Under the pieces are notes generated by a model. That model ran no database searches. It was not told the DNA's origin and saw only the letters and a list, made by a program, of their open reading frames with translations. A stretch of DNA of 64,000 bases. Origin: Brevibacterium epidermidis NBRC 14811. GTDB lineage: Bacteria; Actinomycetota; Actinomycetes; Actinomycetales; Brevibacteriaceae. Below are positions 46,033 through 54,521 of this stretch, in pieces. How positions within the stretch are numbered: the stretch's first letter is position 1; each line of letters begins with the position of its first letter. The stretch is taken from positions 186,001 through 250,000 of the forward strand of contig NZ_BCSJ01000011.1 in NCBI RefSeq assembly GCF_001570805.1, given 5' to 3'. Made by a program: the position numbers and the translations under genes.

Positions 46033-46176
46033 GTAACGGTTCATAACGAAACAGTGATTCAGGACACCTGGATTATGGCGCCTGTAGTGATTCGTGATCA
46101 GTCATTTTCAGAGAATGGCCTGGTCACACGCCGTGTATGAACTGAAGGTGACATTCTGTAACGATGTCGTTATAGT
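46033..46176 (+). promoter_or_regulatory. M15 peptidase promoter with two TAACG repeat sites
   Basis: GTGACA (46148-46153), a 17-bp spacer and TATAGT (46171-46176) form the promoter. Inside and overlapping it is GTAACG-N4-CGTTAT (46158-46173), an inverted repeat. About 125 bp upstream is GTAACG-N4-ATAACG (46033-46048), the same half-sites as a direct repeat. The half-sites resemble those bound by the cell-wall response regulator MtrA, which controls peptidoglycan hydrolases in related bacteria; that assignment is inference. Confidence 0.5.
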
Positions 46177-46249
46177 GTTGTGACATAAGCTTTCGGGCGC
46201 CCGGCAGAGGGCTTCCACCGCACAACTTTCATCAACAGTATGGAGCACT

Positions 46250-47287
46250 ATGTCGAGTGAGCTCTCGACCGTCGAGGCGCCGCCGGTTCGCCGGCGTGAT
46301 CTGCGCAAGCAGAACGCCTCCTCGCAGGTTTCGACGATCAACTCTTCGCATCCCGTGACATCGCAGTCGCGGAGCAGCGCATCCGCAGCCCTCTCGCCCC
46401 GTCGTGCGGCCATGGCCGCCGAGGCCCGCGCCGCAGCGGGTTCACCTCGACGGGCAGCGATGGCCAAAGAGGCCGCTCGGCCGATGACCCCCGCAGGTCA
46501 TACGTCGACTCTGGCTGCAGCACAGCTCGGCAGCCGCGGTTCCGACGGCTCGCTTCTGCGTTCGGTCCGCCGCCGCCAGGTCACGACCTTCTCCGCTCTG
46601 GCCACCGTCTCGGTCACCGGCACCGCCATCGCCGCTGTGATGGTCGCCGGAAACATGAGCGGCAACCAGGAAGTCAAGGTCGATGACACCGCCGCGCAGT
46701 CCCAGCCGCGTGCGATCAACGCCGAATCGGTGTCTGCCGACATCAAGGTCGACGAAGACGACAAGACCTCTATGACCATCGGCGCCCCGAGCGCCAAGCA
46801 GACCAAGGTCGACGCGGCGTCGCGTGCGATCACGAAGACTGTTCTGCCCGGTTGTGACGAAGCCGCGCCGAAGGGCGACGCCAGCAACGGCGAACTGCCC
46901 GACGAATGGCTGTGCGAGATCGGTGTGGGCAATCACAAGCTGCGCTCCGATGCGGCCGTGTCATTCGCAAAGATGAACGCAGCCTTCAAAAAGGACACCG
47001 GGAAGGACCTTGCAGTCACCGACTCCTATCGGTCGCTGGACGCGCAGGTCTCCGTCGCCTCGCGCAAACCCGGCTTCGCGGCTCGCCCGGGAACCTCCAA
47101 CCACGGTTGGGGCCTCGCGCTGGACCTCGGTGCGGGAACGCAGAACGGAACCGGTGTGCAGTATGAGTGGCTCGTCGCCAACGCCGACAAGTTCGGGTGG
47201 GAGAACCCGGACTGGGCCAAGCGCAATTCCTATGAACTCTGGCACTGGGAATACGTGCCGGGCCGCAAGGCCATGAAGGGCGCCTGA
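46250..47287 (+). CDS. M15 family metallopeptidase (VanY-type D,D-carboxypeptidase)
   Basis: The 345-residue membrane-anchored cell-wall peptidase has a cytoplasmic basic N-terminus with an imperfect internal repeat (SPRRAAMAAEARAA and SPRRAAMAKEAARP), then a transmembrane segment (about 107-130, TFSALATVSVTGTAIAAVMVAG). An extracytoplasmic linker leads to the VanY domain (about 195-345). Zinc and catalytic motifs are YRSLDAQ, TSNHGWGLALDLG (His and Asp ligands) and ELWHWEYV (the C-terminal His). It trims D-Ala-D-Ala or peptide cross-links of peptidoglycan. A 67-nt leader separates the predicted start of transcription from the ATG; the Shine-Dalgarno is weak (GGAG). Confidence 0.88.
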   Translation: MSSELSTVEAPPVRRRDLRKQNASSQVSTINSSHPVTSQSRSSASAALSPRRAAMAAEARAAAGSPRRAAMAKEAARPMTPAGHTSTLAAAQLGSRGSDGSLLRSVRRRQVTTFSALATVSVTGTAIAAVMVAGNMSGNQEVKVDDTAAQSQPRAINAESVSADIKVDEDDKTSMTIGAPSAKQTKVDAASRAITKTVLPGCDEAAPKGDASNGELPDEWLCEIGVGNHKLRSDAAVSFAKMNAAFKKDTGKDLAVTDSYRSLDAQVSVASRKPGFAARPGTSNHGWGLALDLGAGTQNGTGVQYEWLVANADKFGWENPDWAKRNSYELWHWEYVPGRKAMKGA

Positions 47288-47317
47288 TCTGGTCGAACAC
47301 CGCTGATCACAGCCTCA

Positions 47318-47361
47318 CGAAACCGCGTGCAATCCTTCGGGACTGCACGCGGTTTCGTTTT
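47318..47361 (+). terminator. intrinsic terminator after M15 peptidase gene
   Basis: A 14-bp stem (CGAAACCGCGTGCA and complement) with a 12-nt loop is followed by TTTT, a standard intrinsic terminator. Confidence 0.85.
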
Positions 47362-47399
47362 GGGAGCTGGTGCCCAACGGTGATAGAGTTGCATCCGTT

Positions 47400-47475
47400 G
47401 CCCGCGTAGCTCAGTGGATAGAGCGTCTGCCTCCGGAGCAGAAGGTCGTAGGTTCGAATCCTGTCGCGGGCACCA
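47400..47475 (+). tRNA. tRNA-Arg (CCG)
   Basis: The 76-nt cloverleaf has acceptor GCCCGCG/CGCGGGC, D loop AGTGGATA, anticodon CCG in loop CTCCGGA, T loop TTCGAAT and encoded 3' CCA. It reads the CGG codon. Confidence 0.96.
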
Positions 47476-47597
47476 CAACACCGCCCATCTCAACTGCTGA
47501 GGTGGGCGGTTCTGCATTCGCGGCCCGAGTGGTCGGCGATGCAGACAGCACCTAAGGTAGTCGGAGACGAGACCCGAACCGTGATTTGAGGCATGCG

Positions 47598-48368
47598 ATG
47601 TCGGAACCTGCTGATGAGCCCGTCCGGACGAGCACGGACGACGATATCGTCCTCCGCGCGCAGAGCCTGCGCAAGAGCTTCGGCCGCGGTGATACGGCGG
47701 TCGATGCCCTCGACGACATCAGCGTCGACTTCGAATCGGGTCGCTTCACAGCCATCATGGGACCCTCCGGCTCCGGGAAGTCCACATTCATGCATGTGCT
47801 CGCCGGACTCGATCGCGTCGATTCGGGCTCGATCATCATGCGCGGTCAGGACATCACCCGCCTCAACGACCGGCAGCTGACCCAGCTGCGACGAGACCGC
47901 GTCGGCTTCATCTTCCAAGCCTTCAACCTCGTCCCGACGCTGAGCGCCGAACAGAACATCGAACTGCCGGTGTCGCTGGCCAGGAAGAAGATCGACCGAG
48001 AGTGGAAGGCCGAAGTCGTCGAACGACTCGAACTCGGCGACCGTCTCCAGCACCGCCCGCACGAGCTCTCCGGCGGTCAGCAGCAGAGAGTCGCCGTAGC
48101 CCGGGCCCTGCTCACCCGACCGGATGTCATCTTCGCCGATGAGCCCACGGGAAACCTCGACTCCCACGCCGGCGCAGAGGTCCTTTCCCTGCTCGGTCGG
48201 GCCACGACCCTGTACGGACAGACCATCATCATGGTCACTCACGACCCCGTCGCGGCATCGCACGCCGGACGGGTCGTCCTCCTCAAGGACGGGCGCGCCA
48301 CGGGCGAAGTCCGTCAGCCGACCCGAGAGAGCGTGGTCACCGCACTGAGCGAACTGAGCTCTCTGTGA
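47598..48368 (+). CDS. ABC transporter ATP-binding protein (MacB/LolD type)
   Basis: The 256-residue ATPase shows Walker A GPSGSGKST, Q-loop FIFQAFNLVPTLSA, signature LSGGQQQRVAVARALL and Walker B VIFADEPTGNLD followed by the H-loop MVTHD. This is the subfamily that drives FtsX-type permeases in lipoprotein, peptide or antibiotic export. An in-frame TTG lies at 47586; the ATG at 47598 is preferred. Its stop overlaps the permease GTG (GTGA), giving a two-gene transporter operon. Confidence 0.93.
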   Translation: MSEPADEPVRTSTDDDIVLRAQSLRKSFGRGDTAVDALDDISVDFESGRFTAIMGPSGSGKSTFMHVLAGLDRVDSGSIIMRGQDITRLNDRQLTQLRRDRVGFIFQAFNLVPTLSAEQNIELPVSLARKKIDREWKAEVVERLELGDRLQHRPHELSGGQQQRVAVARALLTRPDVIFADEPTGNLDSHAGAEVLSLLGRATTLYGQTIIMVTHDPVAASHAGRVVLLKDGRATGEVRQPTRESVVTALSELSSL

Positions 48369-50914
48369 TCGCAGTCGCCCTCGCGCAGATTCGGATCCAC
48401 TGGGCCCGGTTCCTCGCAATCGGCCTCGGTATCGCATTGGCGGCGGGATTCGTCGCGACCACACTGATCATCAACTCCTCACTGCAGGACAGCCTCGAAC
48501 ATGCCGTCGGTCGTTCGTTCGAGAAGTCCGACCTCACCGTCATGCCGAGCAGAGATGTCTTCGTCGGGGGAGACGAGGCCTCCCCGCTGCTGGGACCCTT
48601 AGCCGAGGTCGACGGGGTGGAGACTGCGTCTCTGTCGGCCCGCACGGTATCCACTGGCCGAGGAGCAACATTCTCCGAGAGCTCATTCGCGCTGTCTCCG
48701 GTGCCTGCCGATGAACGGCTCGACACGTTCGACATGGTCTCCGGCCAGCGGCCGGAAGCGAAGACCGACCTCGTCCTCGACACCCGCACAGCAAAGGATC
48801 TCAATGTCGGAGTCGGTGATGAGATCCGCTTCACCGTCGACGCCGTTCCGGTGGAGAGCGGGAACGATGACATGCCCATCTACCGGGGCCCGAGCCAGAG
48901 CAGCGTCGCCTTCTCCGTCGTCGGCATCGCGGAGATGGGACAGGACCCGGCGATGCCCGGAGCCACTCGGGCCCTGACGACGGCCTCGGGCTATCAGGAG
49001 TACTTCGCCCAACAGGGGGACGTCATCGCCATCCAGATCGCCCTCGAGGACGGTGCGGACCCTGAGGCGGTGCGCGCTCAGCTGCAGAGGGTCATCGACG
49101 GTTCGGAGCTGAATGGCAGCCTCGAAGCACTCACGGTGGACGAAGCTGTGAGTGCGAAGACCGATCGCCTCTCCGGCGGCAACGCCGTCGTGACCGGGCT
49201 GCTGCTCGTGTTCGCCGGAATCTCCGTCATCGTCGCCATCCTCGTCGTATCCAACACCTTCTCCGTGATCGTCGCCGGGCGTCGTCGCGAATTCGCACTG
49301 CTGCGCTGCCTCGGCGCCACCCGCGTGCAGATGTACGGCTCCGTCGTGGCCGAAGGACTCTTCGTCGGATTGCTCGGGTCGATCTTCGGCGTCTTCGCAG
49401 GTGTCCTCGTCAGCCGTGGACTCATGGCCGCAGCCGTGCGCTACTGGCCGGAGGAATTCCCCTACGACACGCTCACCGTGCCCGTCTCCGCCCTGGTCAG
49501 CGGGGTCGTCGTTGGTGCGCTGCTGACGATCGTGGCCACTATCCGTCCGGCTCGCAGCGCCATCGCAGTGACCCCGCTCGAAGCACTCCAGCCGTTCGAC
49601 GCCTCCATCTCACCGAACACTCGCGCCCGGCCCCGCCACCTCGTGGGCTTCGGCTTCATCGGCCTTGGCATCGTCCTCGTCGTCGTCTCCGTCTATGCGG
49701 TGTCGACCTCGCAGCTGTGGATCCTCGGCGGAGCGTTGGGAGGAGGGCTCGTGGTCACGGGACTGGTCATCAGCTCGGCGAAGATCATCCCGCCCGTCGT
49801 CGCGTGGATCGGGGAAGTGCTGTTCAGCCCCTGGGGCGTACCCGGACAGTTGGCGACCCTGAACACCCTCCGCAATCCGCGCCGCACCGCGGCCACCGCC
49901 ACGGCGCTGATCATCGGTGTGACCCTGGTGGCGACGATCCTCGTCGGCGGAATGTCGACGAAGGCGACGCTCAGCCACGGGCTCGACCAGCGCTATCCCG
50001 TCGACATCTCCGTACCGCTGTCTGGCCTCGTCGACGATGACGACCTCGAGGATGTGCGTCAGATCCCCGGAGTGTCCGCCGCGGTCATCGCCCACCGCGC
50101 CGAGGCGGTCGAGGACTTCAAGGGCTCCCGTCCCGAGATCTTCGTCATCGACCCCGACAGTGCCGAGGCCGTGCTCGGTGACGCCGCCGCCGATATCGTG
50201 TCCGGTCGAGTCACCGTTCCCGAGGACTATCGTGATCCGACCGTGCGGGTGAAAGGGCTCAACGAGATGAGCGTGCCCGTGCACAAGGACGGACTCTCCA
50301 GCCTCGCCTTCTTCACCACCCCCGATGTCGGCAACGACCTCGGCATCTCGGCAACGACGACGGCCGTGCTCGTCCGTCTCGATGAGGACATCGAGGTCGA
50401 CGAGATCACACGCATCCGCCAGTCCGTGGCAGAGACACTCGACGTCTCCAGCGAGGAGGTCGGCGGTTCGGCTGTCGCCCGCGGCGCCTATTCCGAACTC
50501 ATCGACGTCATGCTCGCCGGGGCCGTAGCCCTCCTCTTCGTCTCCGTGATCATCGCGCTCATCGGCGTCTCGAACACGGTCAGCCTCTCCGTCATCGAAC
50601 GTCGGAGGGAGAACGCACTCATGCGCGCGCTGGGACTGAGCATCTCGCAGCTGCGGACCCTGCTGGCGCTCGAGGCGGTGCTCATCTCATCGGTGGCCGC
50701 ACTGCTCGGACTCGTCCTCGGCGGTGCCCTGGGCATCGTCGGCACACGGCTGGTCACGTACGACTATTCCACCGATCTCATCGTCGACTTCTCCGCGCCG
50801 TCTTTCCTCGGCATCCTCGCAGTGGCGGTCATCGCCGGGATCCTCTCCGCACTGGCACCGGCCCGGCGCGCGTCTCGGCTCTCACCCGTCGAAGGACTCA
50901 AACTCGACTTCTGA
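48365..50914 (+). CDS. ABC transporter permease, duplicated FtsX-like
   Basis: The 849-residue permease has two FtsX/MacB halves: an N-terminal transmembrane helix (about 15-37), an extracytoplasmic domain, a three-helix FtsX core (about 275-400; LLLVFAGISVIVAILVVSNTF), a second soluble domain, and a second FtsX core at the C-terminus (about 715-849; IIALIGVSNTVSLSVIERRRE). Two central helices connect them. Such proteins work mechanically with the preceding ATPase to export or extract substrates. No two-component system or resistance gene adjoins, so the substrate is unknown. Confidence 0.92.
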   Translation: MIAVALAQIRIHWARFLAIGLGIALAAGFVATTLIINSSLQDSLEHAVGRSFEKSDLTVMPSRDVFVGGDEASPLLGPLAEVDGVETASLSARTVSTGRGATFSESSFALSPVPADERLDTFDMVSGQRPEAKTDLVLDTRTAKDLNVGVGDEIRFTVDAVPVESGNDDMPIYRGPSQSSVAFSVVGIAEMGQDPAMPGATRALTTASGYQEYFAQQGDVIAIQIALEDGADPEAVRAQLQRVIDGSELNGSLEALTVDEAVSAKTDRLSGGNAVVTGLLLVFAGISVIVAILVVSNTFSVIVAGRRREFALLRCLGATRVQMYGSVVAEGLFVGLLGSIFGVFAGVLVSRGLMAAAVRYWPEEFPYDTLTVPVSALVSGVVVGALLTIVATIRPARSAIAVTPLEALQPFDASISPNTRARPRHLVGFGFIGLGIVLVVVSVYAVSTSQLWILGGALGGGLVVTGLVISSAKIIPPVVAWIGEVLFSPWGVPGQLATLNTLRNPRRTAATATALIIGVTLVATILVGGMSTKATLSHGLDQRYPVDISVPLSGLVDDDDLEDVRQIPGVSAAVIAHRAEAVEDFKGSRPEIFVIDPDSAEAVLGDAAADIVSGRVTVPEDYRDPTVRVKGLNEMSVPVHKDGLSSLAFFTTPDVGNDLGISATTTAVLVRLDEDIEVDEITRIRQSVAETLDVSSEEVGGSAVARGAYSELIDVMLAGAVALLFVSVIIALIGVSNTVSLSVIERRRENALMRALGLSISQLRTLLALEAVLISSVAALLGLVLGGALGIVGTRLVTYDYSTDLIVDFSAPSFLGILAVAVIAGILSALAPARRASRLSPVEGLKLDF

Positions 50915-50963
50915 TGTGCCCCGGCCGTCTGGCCGGAGGTGGGCGTCTGATAGGAAAGAGCTC

Positions 50964-52139
50964 ATGACTTCCGCGCGCATCCGCATTCTGATCATCCTCG
51001 GAATCGTCGTCGCCGCATTCAATCTGCGGCCCGGAGTCACCGGTCTCTCACCGCTGCTCGACGCCATGGGCGAAGAGATCCGGTTGAGCGCGACGTTCCT
51101 GGCGATCATCGGCATGCTGCCGCCGCTGCTCTACGGCCTCAGCGGCTTCATCACCCCGCGCCTCTACGCCCGCTTCTCCGGACTCGGACTGACCCTGGCC
51201 GCGATGGTCATGGTCACGATCGGGCTGGGAGTTCGGGCGGTCATCGATTCTCCGTGGATCTTCCTCGCTCTCAGCGTGCTCGCCCTGCTGGGGATGGGCA
51301 TCGGCAACGTGGTCCTCCCGCCTCTGGTGAAGTCGTATTTCCCCGACAAGGTGGCGCTCATGTCGACCGTGCACGTCGGGCTGCTCCAATTCGGCACCTT
51401 CATCCCGCCGCTGGTCGCAGTGCCCCTCGCCTCAGATTTCGGGTGGCGTGGGTCCCTGCTCGTATGGGCCGGATTCGCAGCTCTGGGTGTTCTCGCCTGG
51501 ATCGTCATCCGCATCGTCAGGCCCGCACCCGCCGCCGAGGTGGCCGCCGCAGTGGTCGGCGGAAGCGAGCTTTCTCGCCTGCTGCGCAGCCCACGGGCCT
51601 GGGCGCTGATGACGATGACGGGACTGACGTCGTTCAACAACTTCATCCTCTTCACCTGGCTGCCGAGCCTGCTCACCCGCTCCGGATTCGATGCGGCCTT
51701 CGGTGGTGCGATGCTCGCACTGGTCACGGCCATTCCGCTCGTTCTCGGGTTCGTCCTGCCCACCCTGGCACAGAAGATGACTTCGGCCTATCTCATCGTC
51801 GTCGGCTTCTGCATCAGCCTGGCCGTTGGGTATCTGGGTCTGTGGCTGGTGCCGACGGCGGCTCCCGTCCTGTGGACCGTGCTGCTGGGCATCGGCATCT
51901 CCACCTTCCCGCTGGCACTGACGCTGATCACCCTTCGCGCACGCGATGCGAAGGGAGCAGCCGCGCTGTCCGGCTTCGTCCAGGGCGGCGGCTACCTCCT
52001 GGCGGCCACAGGACCGCTGATCTTCGCGTTCCTCATCCAGAGCTTCGACAGCATGTGGCCGGCATTCGCCGTGGTGCTCGCCTCGGTTGTCGTCAAATTC
52101 TTCGTCAGCCACGCAGCGTGTCGGCCCGGTGCGATCTGA
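50964..52139 (+). CDS. MFS transporter, CynX/NimT-like
   Basis: The 391-residue twelve-helix permease begins with the CynX-type signature AAFNLRPGVTGLSPLLDAMGEE in its first helix, as in cyanate and nitroimidazole-related transporters. Hydrophobic segments are regularly spaced, and the central loop (RPAPAAEVAAAVVGG) divides two six-helix halves. TAGGAAAGAG lies just before the ATG. Substrate and direction of transport cannot be deduced. It follows the ABC operon after a 49-bp gap. Confidence 0.87.
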   Translation: MTSARIRILIILGIVVAAFNLRPGVTGLSPLLDAMGEEIRLSATFLAIIGMLPPLLYGLSGFITPRLYARFSGLGLTLAAMVMVTIGLGVRAVIDSPWIFLALSVLALLGMGIGNVVLPPLVKSYFPDKVALMSTVHVGLLQFGTFIPPLVAVPLASDFGWRGSLLVWAGFAALGVLAWIVIRIVRPAPAAEVAAAVVGGSELSRLLRSPRAWALMTMTGLTSFNNFILFTWLPSLLTRSGFDAAFGGAMLALVTAIPLVLGFVLPTLAQKMTSAYLIVVGFCISLAVGYLGLWLVPTAAPVLWTVLLGIGISTFPLALTLITLRARDAKGAAALSGFVQGGGYLLAATGPLIFAFLIQSFDSMWPAFAVVLASVVVKFFVSHAACRPGAI

Positions 52140-52211
52140 GGCCCAGTGGGCATCCGTCTCGTCATGAGAGCGAAGATGACACCGGATTCGTCCTCGCAGT
52201 CCGGCCCCGAG

Positions 52212-52217
52212 TACTCT
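52212..52217 (+). promoter_or_regulatory. -10 element TACTCT for leaderless lysine/threonine operon transcript
   Basis: TACTCT, then 6 nt (GTTCGA), then the GTG at 52224, putting transcript start and translation start at the same base. It probably drives the argS remnant-lysA-hom-thrC-thrB operon. Confidence 0.6.
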
Positions 52218-52223
52218 GTTCGA

Positions 52224-53048
52224 GTGACCCCGGAAGACCTGCAGACTGCACTCGCGCGCGCCTTGGCGACGGCCGATGCCGGTCTTGTGGCACCGGAATT
52301 CGCCGCGCAGATCGATGTTCTCGCTCCGACTCGTCCCGAACTCGGTGACTGGACGACACCCGTGGCGCTGCGCGCCGCCGCTTCACCCACGAAGAGAACC
52401 GAACTTGCCGCACATCTGTGCACCGAGCTGCGCACCTTCCCCGAGGTGGCCGACGCCGTCATCGCCGGACCCGGGTTCGTCAACGTGACCCTGACTCCGG
52501 CCGGCAGGGCGCACGTCATCTGCGACATCGTCACCGCCGAGGAGACTGACGCAGGTGGGGGAGCAGGACCGGACCCGACGCCGTTGCGTGCGCTGCTCTC
52601 CGGTTCCGACCAAGAGTCGGTCCAGGCGCCGCTCGTTTATGGAACCGATGTGCACATCGATCCGGTCTCCGTGGACGCCCTCCAACGCGGTCATGCCGCC
52701 GCCTGCCGTGAACAGCGGCGGGCACACCGAGCGGGAATCCAGACGGAGGGAGTCGATATTGCGAGACTCGGACACCCGATCGAGGCTCGGATGCTCAACG
52801 CCGTGGCGGGACTGCCGTCGGCACTGGAACGCTCGCGCCGCCTCGGCGAGGCCGATCCCTTCCTCACAGCGCTTGTCGAACTCGGGGATTCCGTCGAAAA
52901 CTGGATCCGCCGATGCCCGGTCACTCCGACGGTCGATGAGGACATCACCGTCACCCATACCTCCAGGCTCCTTGCTCTGAGAGCCGTCATCATCGTCCTC
53001 GCCGCAGGACTACGACAATTGGGCGCTTCGGCCCCGGAGAGGATCTGA
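52224..53048 (+). CDS. ArgRS-derived protein lacking the catalytic core (N-terminal plus DALR domains)
   Basis: The 274-residue protein sits in the position occupied by argS upstream of lysA in related actinobacteria. Residues 1-102 match the ArgRS additional N-terminal domain, ending GPGFVNVTLTPAGRAH. Residues about 150-274 match the ArgRS DALR anticodon-binding domain (VDALQRGHAA, GHPIEARMLNAVAGLP, ending LRQLGASAPERI as ArgRS does). The roughly 300-residue Rossmann core with the HIGH and KMSKS-type motifs is gone, replaced by a Gly/Asp/Pro linker. It cannot aminoacylate, so another argS must exist. The reading frame is intact and the stop overlaps the lysA ATG (TGATG). Upstream ATGs at 52164 and 52176 are possible starts, but GTG 52224 fits ArgRS and the leaderless promoter. 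Confidence 0.82.
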   Translation: MTPEDLQTALARALATADAGLVAPEFAAQIDVLAPTRPELGDWTTPVALRAAASPTKRTELAAHLCTELRTFPEVADAVIAGPGFVNVTLTPAGRAHVICDIVTAEETDAGGGAGPDPTPLRALLSGSDQESVQAPLVYGTDVHIDPVSVDALQRGHAAACREQRRAHRAGIQTEGVDIARLGHPIEARMLNAVAGLPSALERSRRLGEADPFLTALVELGDSVENWIRRCPVTPTVDEDITVTHTSRLLALRAVIIVLAAGLRQLGASAPERI

Positions 53049-54487
53049 TGCCCGCACATATCGCAGGGACTCTGCACGCGACACCGGCCCCGGTGTGGCT
53101 GCCCTATCCCGATGACGTCAACGCGCTGCTGCCGAGCCTGTGGTCGGACAATGTCATGAAAAATTCCGACGGCGTGCTCACGATCGCCGGTCATCCCGTG
53201 ACGGAGCTGGCCGAACAGTACGGCACTCCCACTCTCGTCATGGACGTCGATGACTTCCGCAGTCGCGCCGAGACCTACCTGAGCACGTTCTCCAATGCGT
53301 TCTCCGTCGAGAAGGGGCTGGCCGGAGCCGACGTCTTCTACGCTGGGAAGGCCTTCCTGTGCACGGCCGTGGCCCGCTGGGTCCACGATGCCGGCCTCGG
53401 TCTCGACACATGCTCCTTGGGGGAGATGATGATCGCCCGCGCCGCCGGGGTCCCCGGCGACCGCGTCGGGCTGCACGGAAACAACAAATCCGCGGCAGAA
53501 CTCGAATACGCCCTCGACTATGGGGTGTCCAGGATCTTCGTCGACAGCCTCGACGAGGTCGCACGCCTGGAATCCATCGCCGCGGCCAGAGGGACAGTCG
53601 CACCGGTCATGCTGCGCGTGACCGTCGGAGTCGAAGCGCACACCCACGACTTCATCGCCACCGCCCACGAAGATCAGAAGTTCGGGCTCTCCCTGGCCGA
53701 CGGCACCGCGGCCGCGGCCGCTCGTCTCGTTGCGGAATCCGAACATCTGCGCCTCGACGGTCTCCACTCGCACATCGGTTCGCAGATCTTCGACATCTCC
53801 GGCTTCCAGGTCGCCGCAGCCCGCGTGCTCGCCTTCCGTGCCGAGATCATGGGCGAACACGGCATCGATCTTCCCGATGTCGACCTCGGCGGCGGTTTCG
53901 GCATCCGCTACACCTCCCAGGACACACCGATCCCGGTCGCCGAGATGGCCGAGGAGCTCGCGTCCGTCGTGGCCAAGGAATGCCGCGGGCTGGGCACGAG
54001 CGTCCCCCGGATCTCCATCGAACCCGGTCGCGCCATCGTCTCCCCGGCGGTATTCACACTCTACGAAGTCGGCACCGTCAAGCAGGTGAGCACGGACAGC
54101 GGACCACGCACCTATGTCGCCGTCGACGGAGGCATGAGCGACAACATCCGCACCGCTCTCTACGACGCGGACTATTCGTGCACTCTGGCCAACCGGAACT
54201 CCAGCGCCGAGCCCGCAATCGTTCGGGTCGTCGGCAAACACTGCGAATCCGGAGACATCATCGTCCGTGATGAGTACATGGGCGCCGACGTCACCGCGGG
54301 CGACCTCGTCGCTGTCCCCACCACCGGAGCGTACTGCCGGTCGCTGTCCAACAACTACAACCACCTGCCCCGGCCGGGCGTGCTCGCTGTCGAGGCCGAT
54401 AGAGTTGAGTGGATCGTGACACCCGAGGACCACACGCAGATGTTCGCCACCGACCCGGGCATGGCCGGGGGAGGAGAGCCGAACTGA
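53048..54487 (+). CDS. lysA: diaminopimelate decarboxylase
   Basis: The 479-residue PLP fold-type III enzyme converts meso-diaminopimelate to lysine. The PLP lysine is in DVFYAGKAFLC. The DAP/PLP site includes GLHSHIGSQIFD, VDLGGGFGIRY and ISIEPGRAIV, and the dimer-partner Cys/Tyr region is GKHCESGDI and TTGAYCRSL. The length is slightly above the usual 440-460 because of the N-terminal extension. The ATG overlaps the argS-remnant stop by one base, so lysA translation depends on ribosomes finishing that gene. Confidence 0.96.
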   Translation: MPAHIAGTLHATPAPVWLPYPDDVNALLPSLWSDNVMKNSDGVLTIAGHPVTELAEQYGTPTLVMDVDDFRSRAETYLSTFSNAFSVEKGLAGADVFYAGKAFLCTAVARWVHDAGLGLDTCSLGEMMIARAAGVPGDRVGLHGNNKSAAELEYALDYGVSRIFVDSLDEVARLESIAAARGTVAPVMLRVTVGVEAHTHDFIATAHEDQKFGLSLADGTAAAAARLVAESEHLRLDGLHSHIGSQIFDISGFQVAAARVLAFRAEIMGEHGIDLPDVDLGGGFGIRYTSQDTPIPVAEMAEELASVVAKECRGLGTSVPRISIEPGRAIVSPAVFTLYEVGTVKQVSTDSGPRTYVAVDGGMSDNIRTALYDADYSCTLANRNSSAEPAIVRVVGKHCESGDIIVRDEYMGADVTAGDLVAVPTTGAYCRSLSNNYNHLPRPGVLAVEADRVEWIVTPEDHTQMFATDPGMAGGGEPN

Positions 54488-54521
54488 TGAGCGTGAGAGA
54501 TAAGAGCGGAAAGGTGAGGAA

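Noticed and set aside
47586-47597. TTG start four codons upstream of the ABC ATPase ATG.
   Set aside because: The ATG at 47598 gives the usual N-terminus, and no better ribosome binding site supports the TTG.
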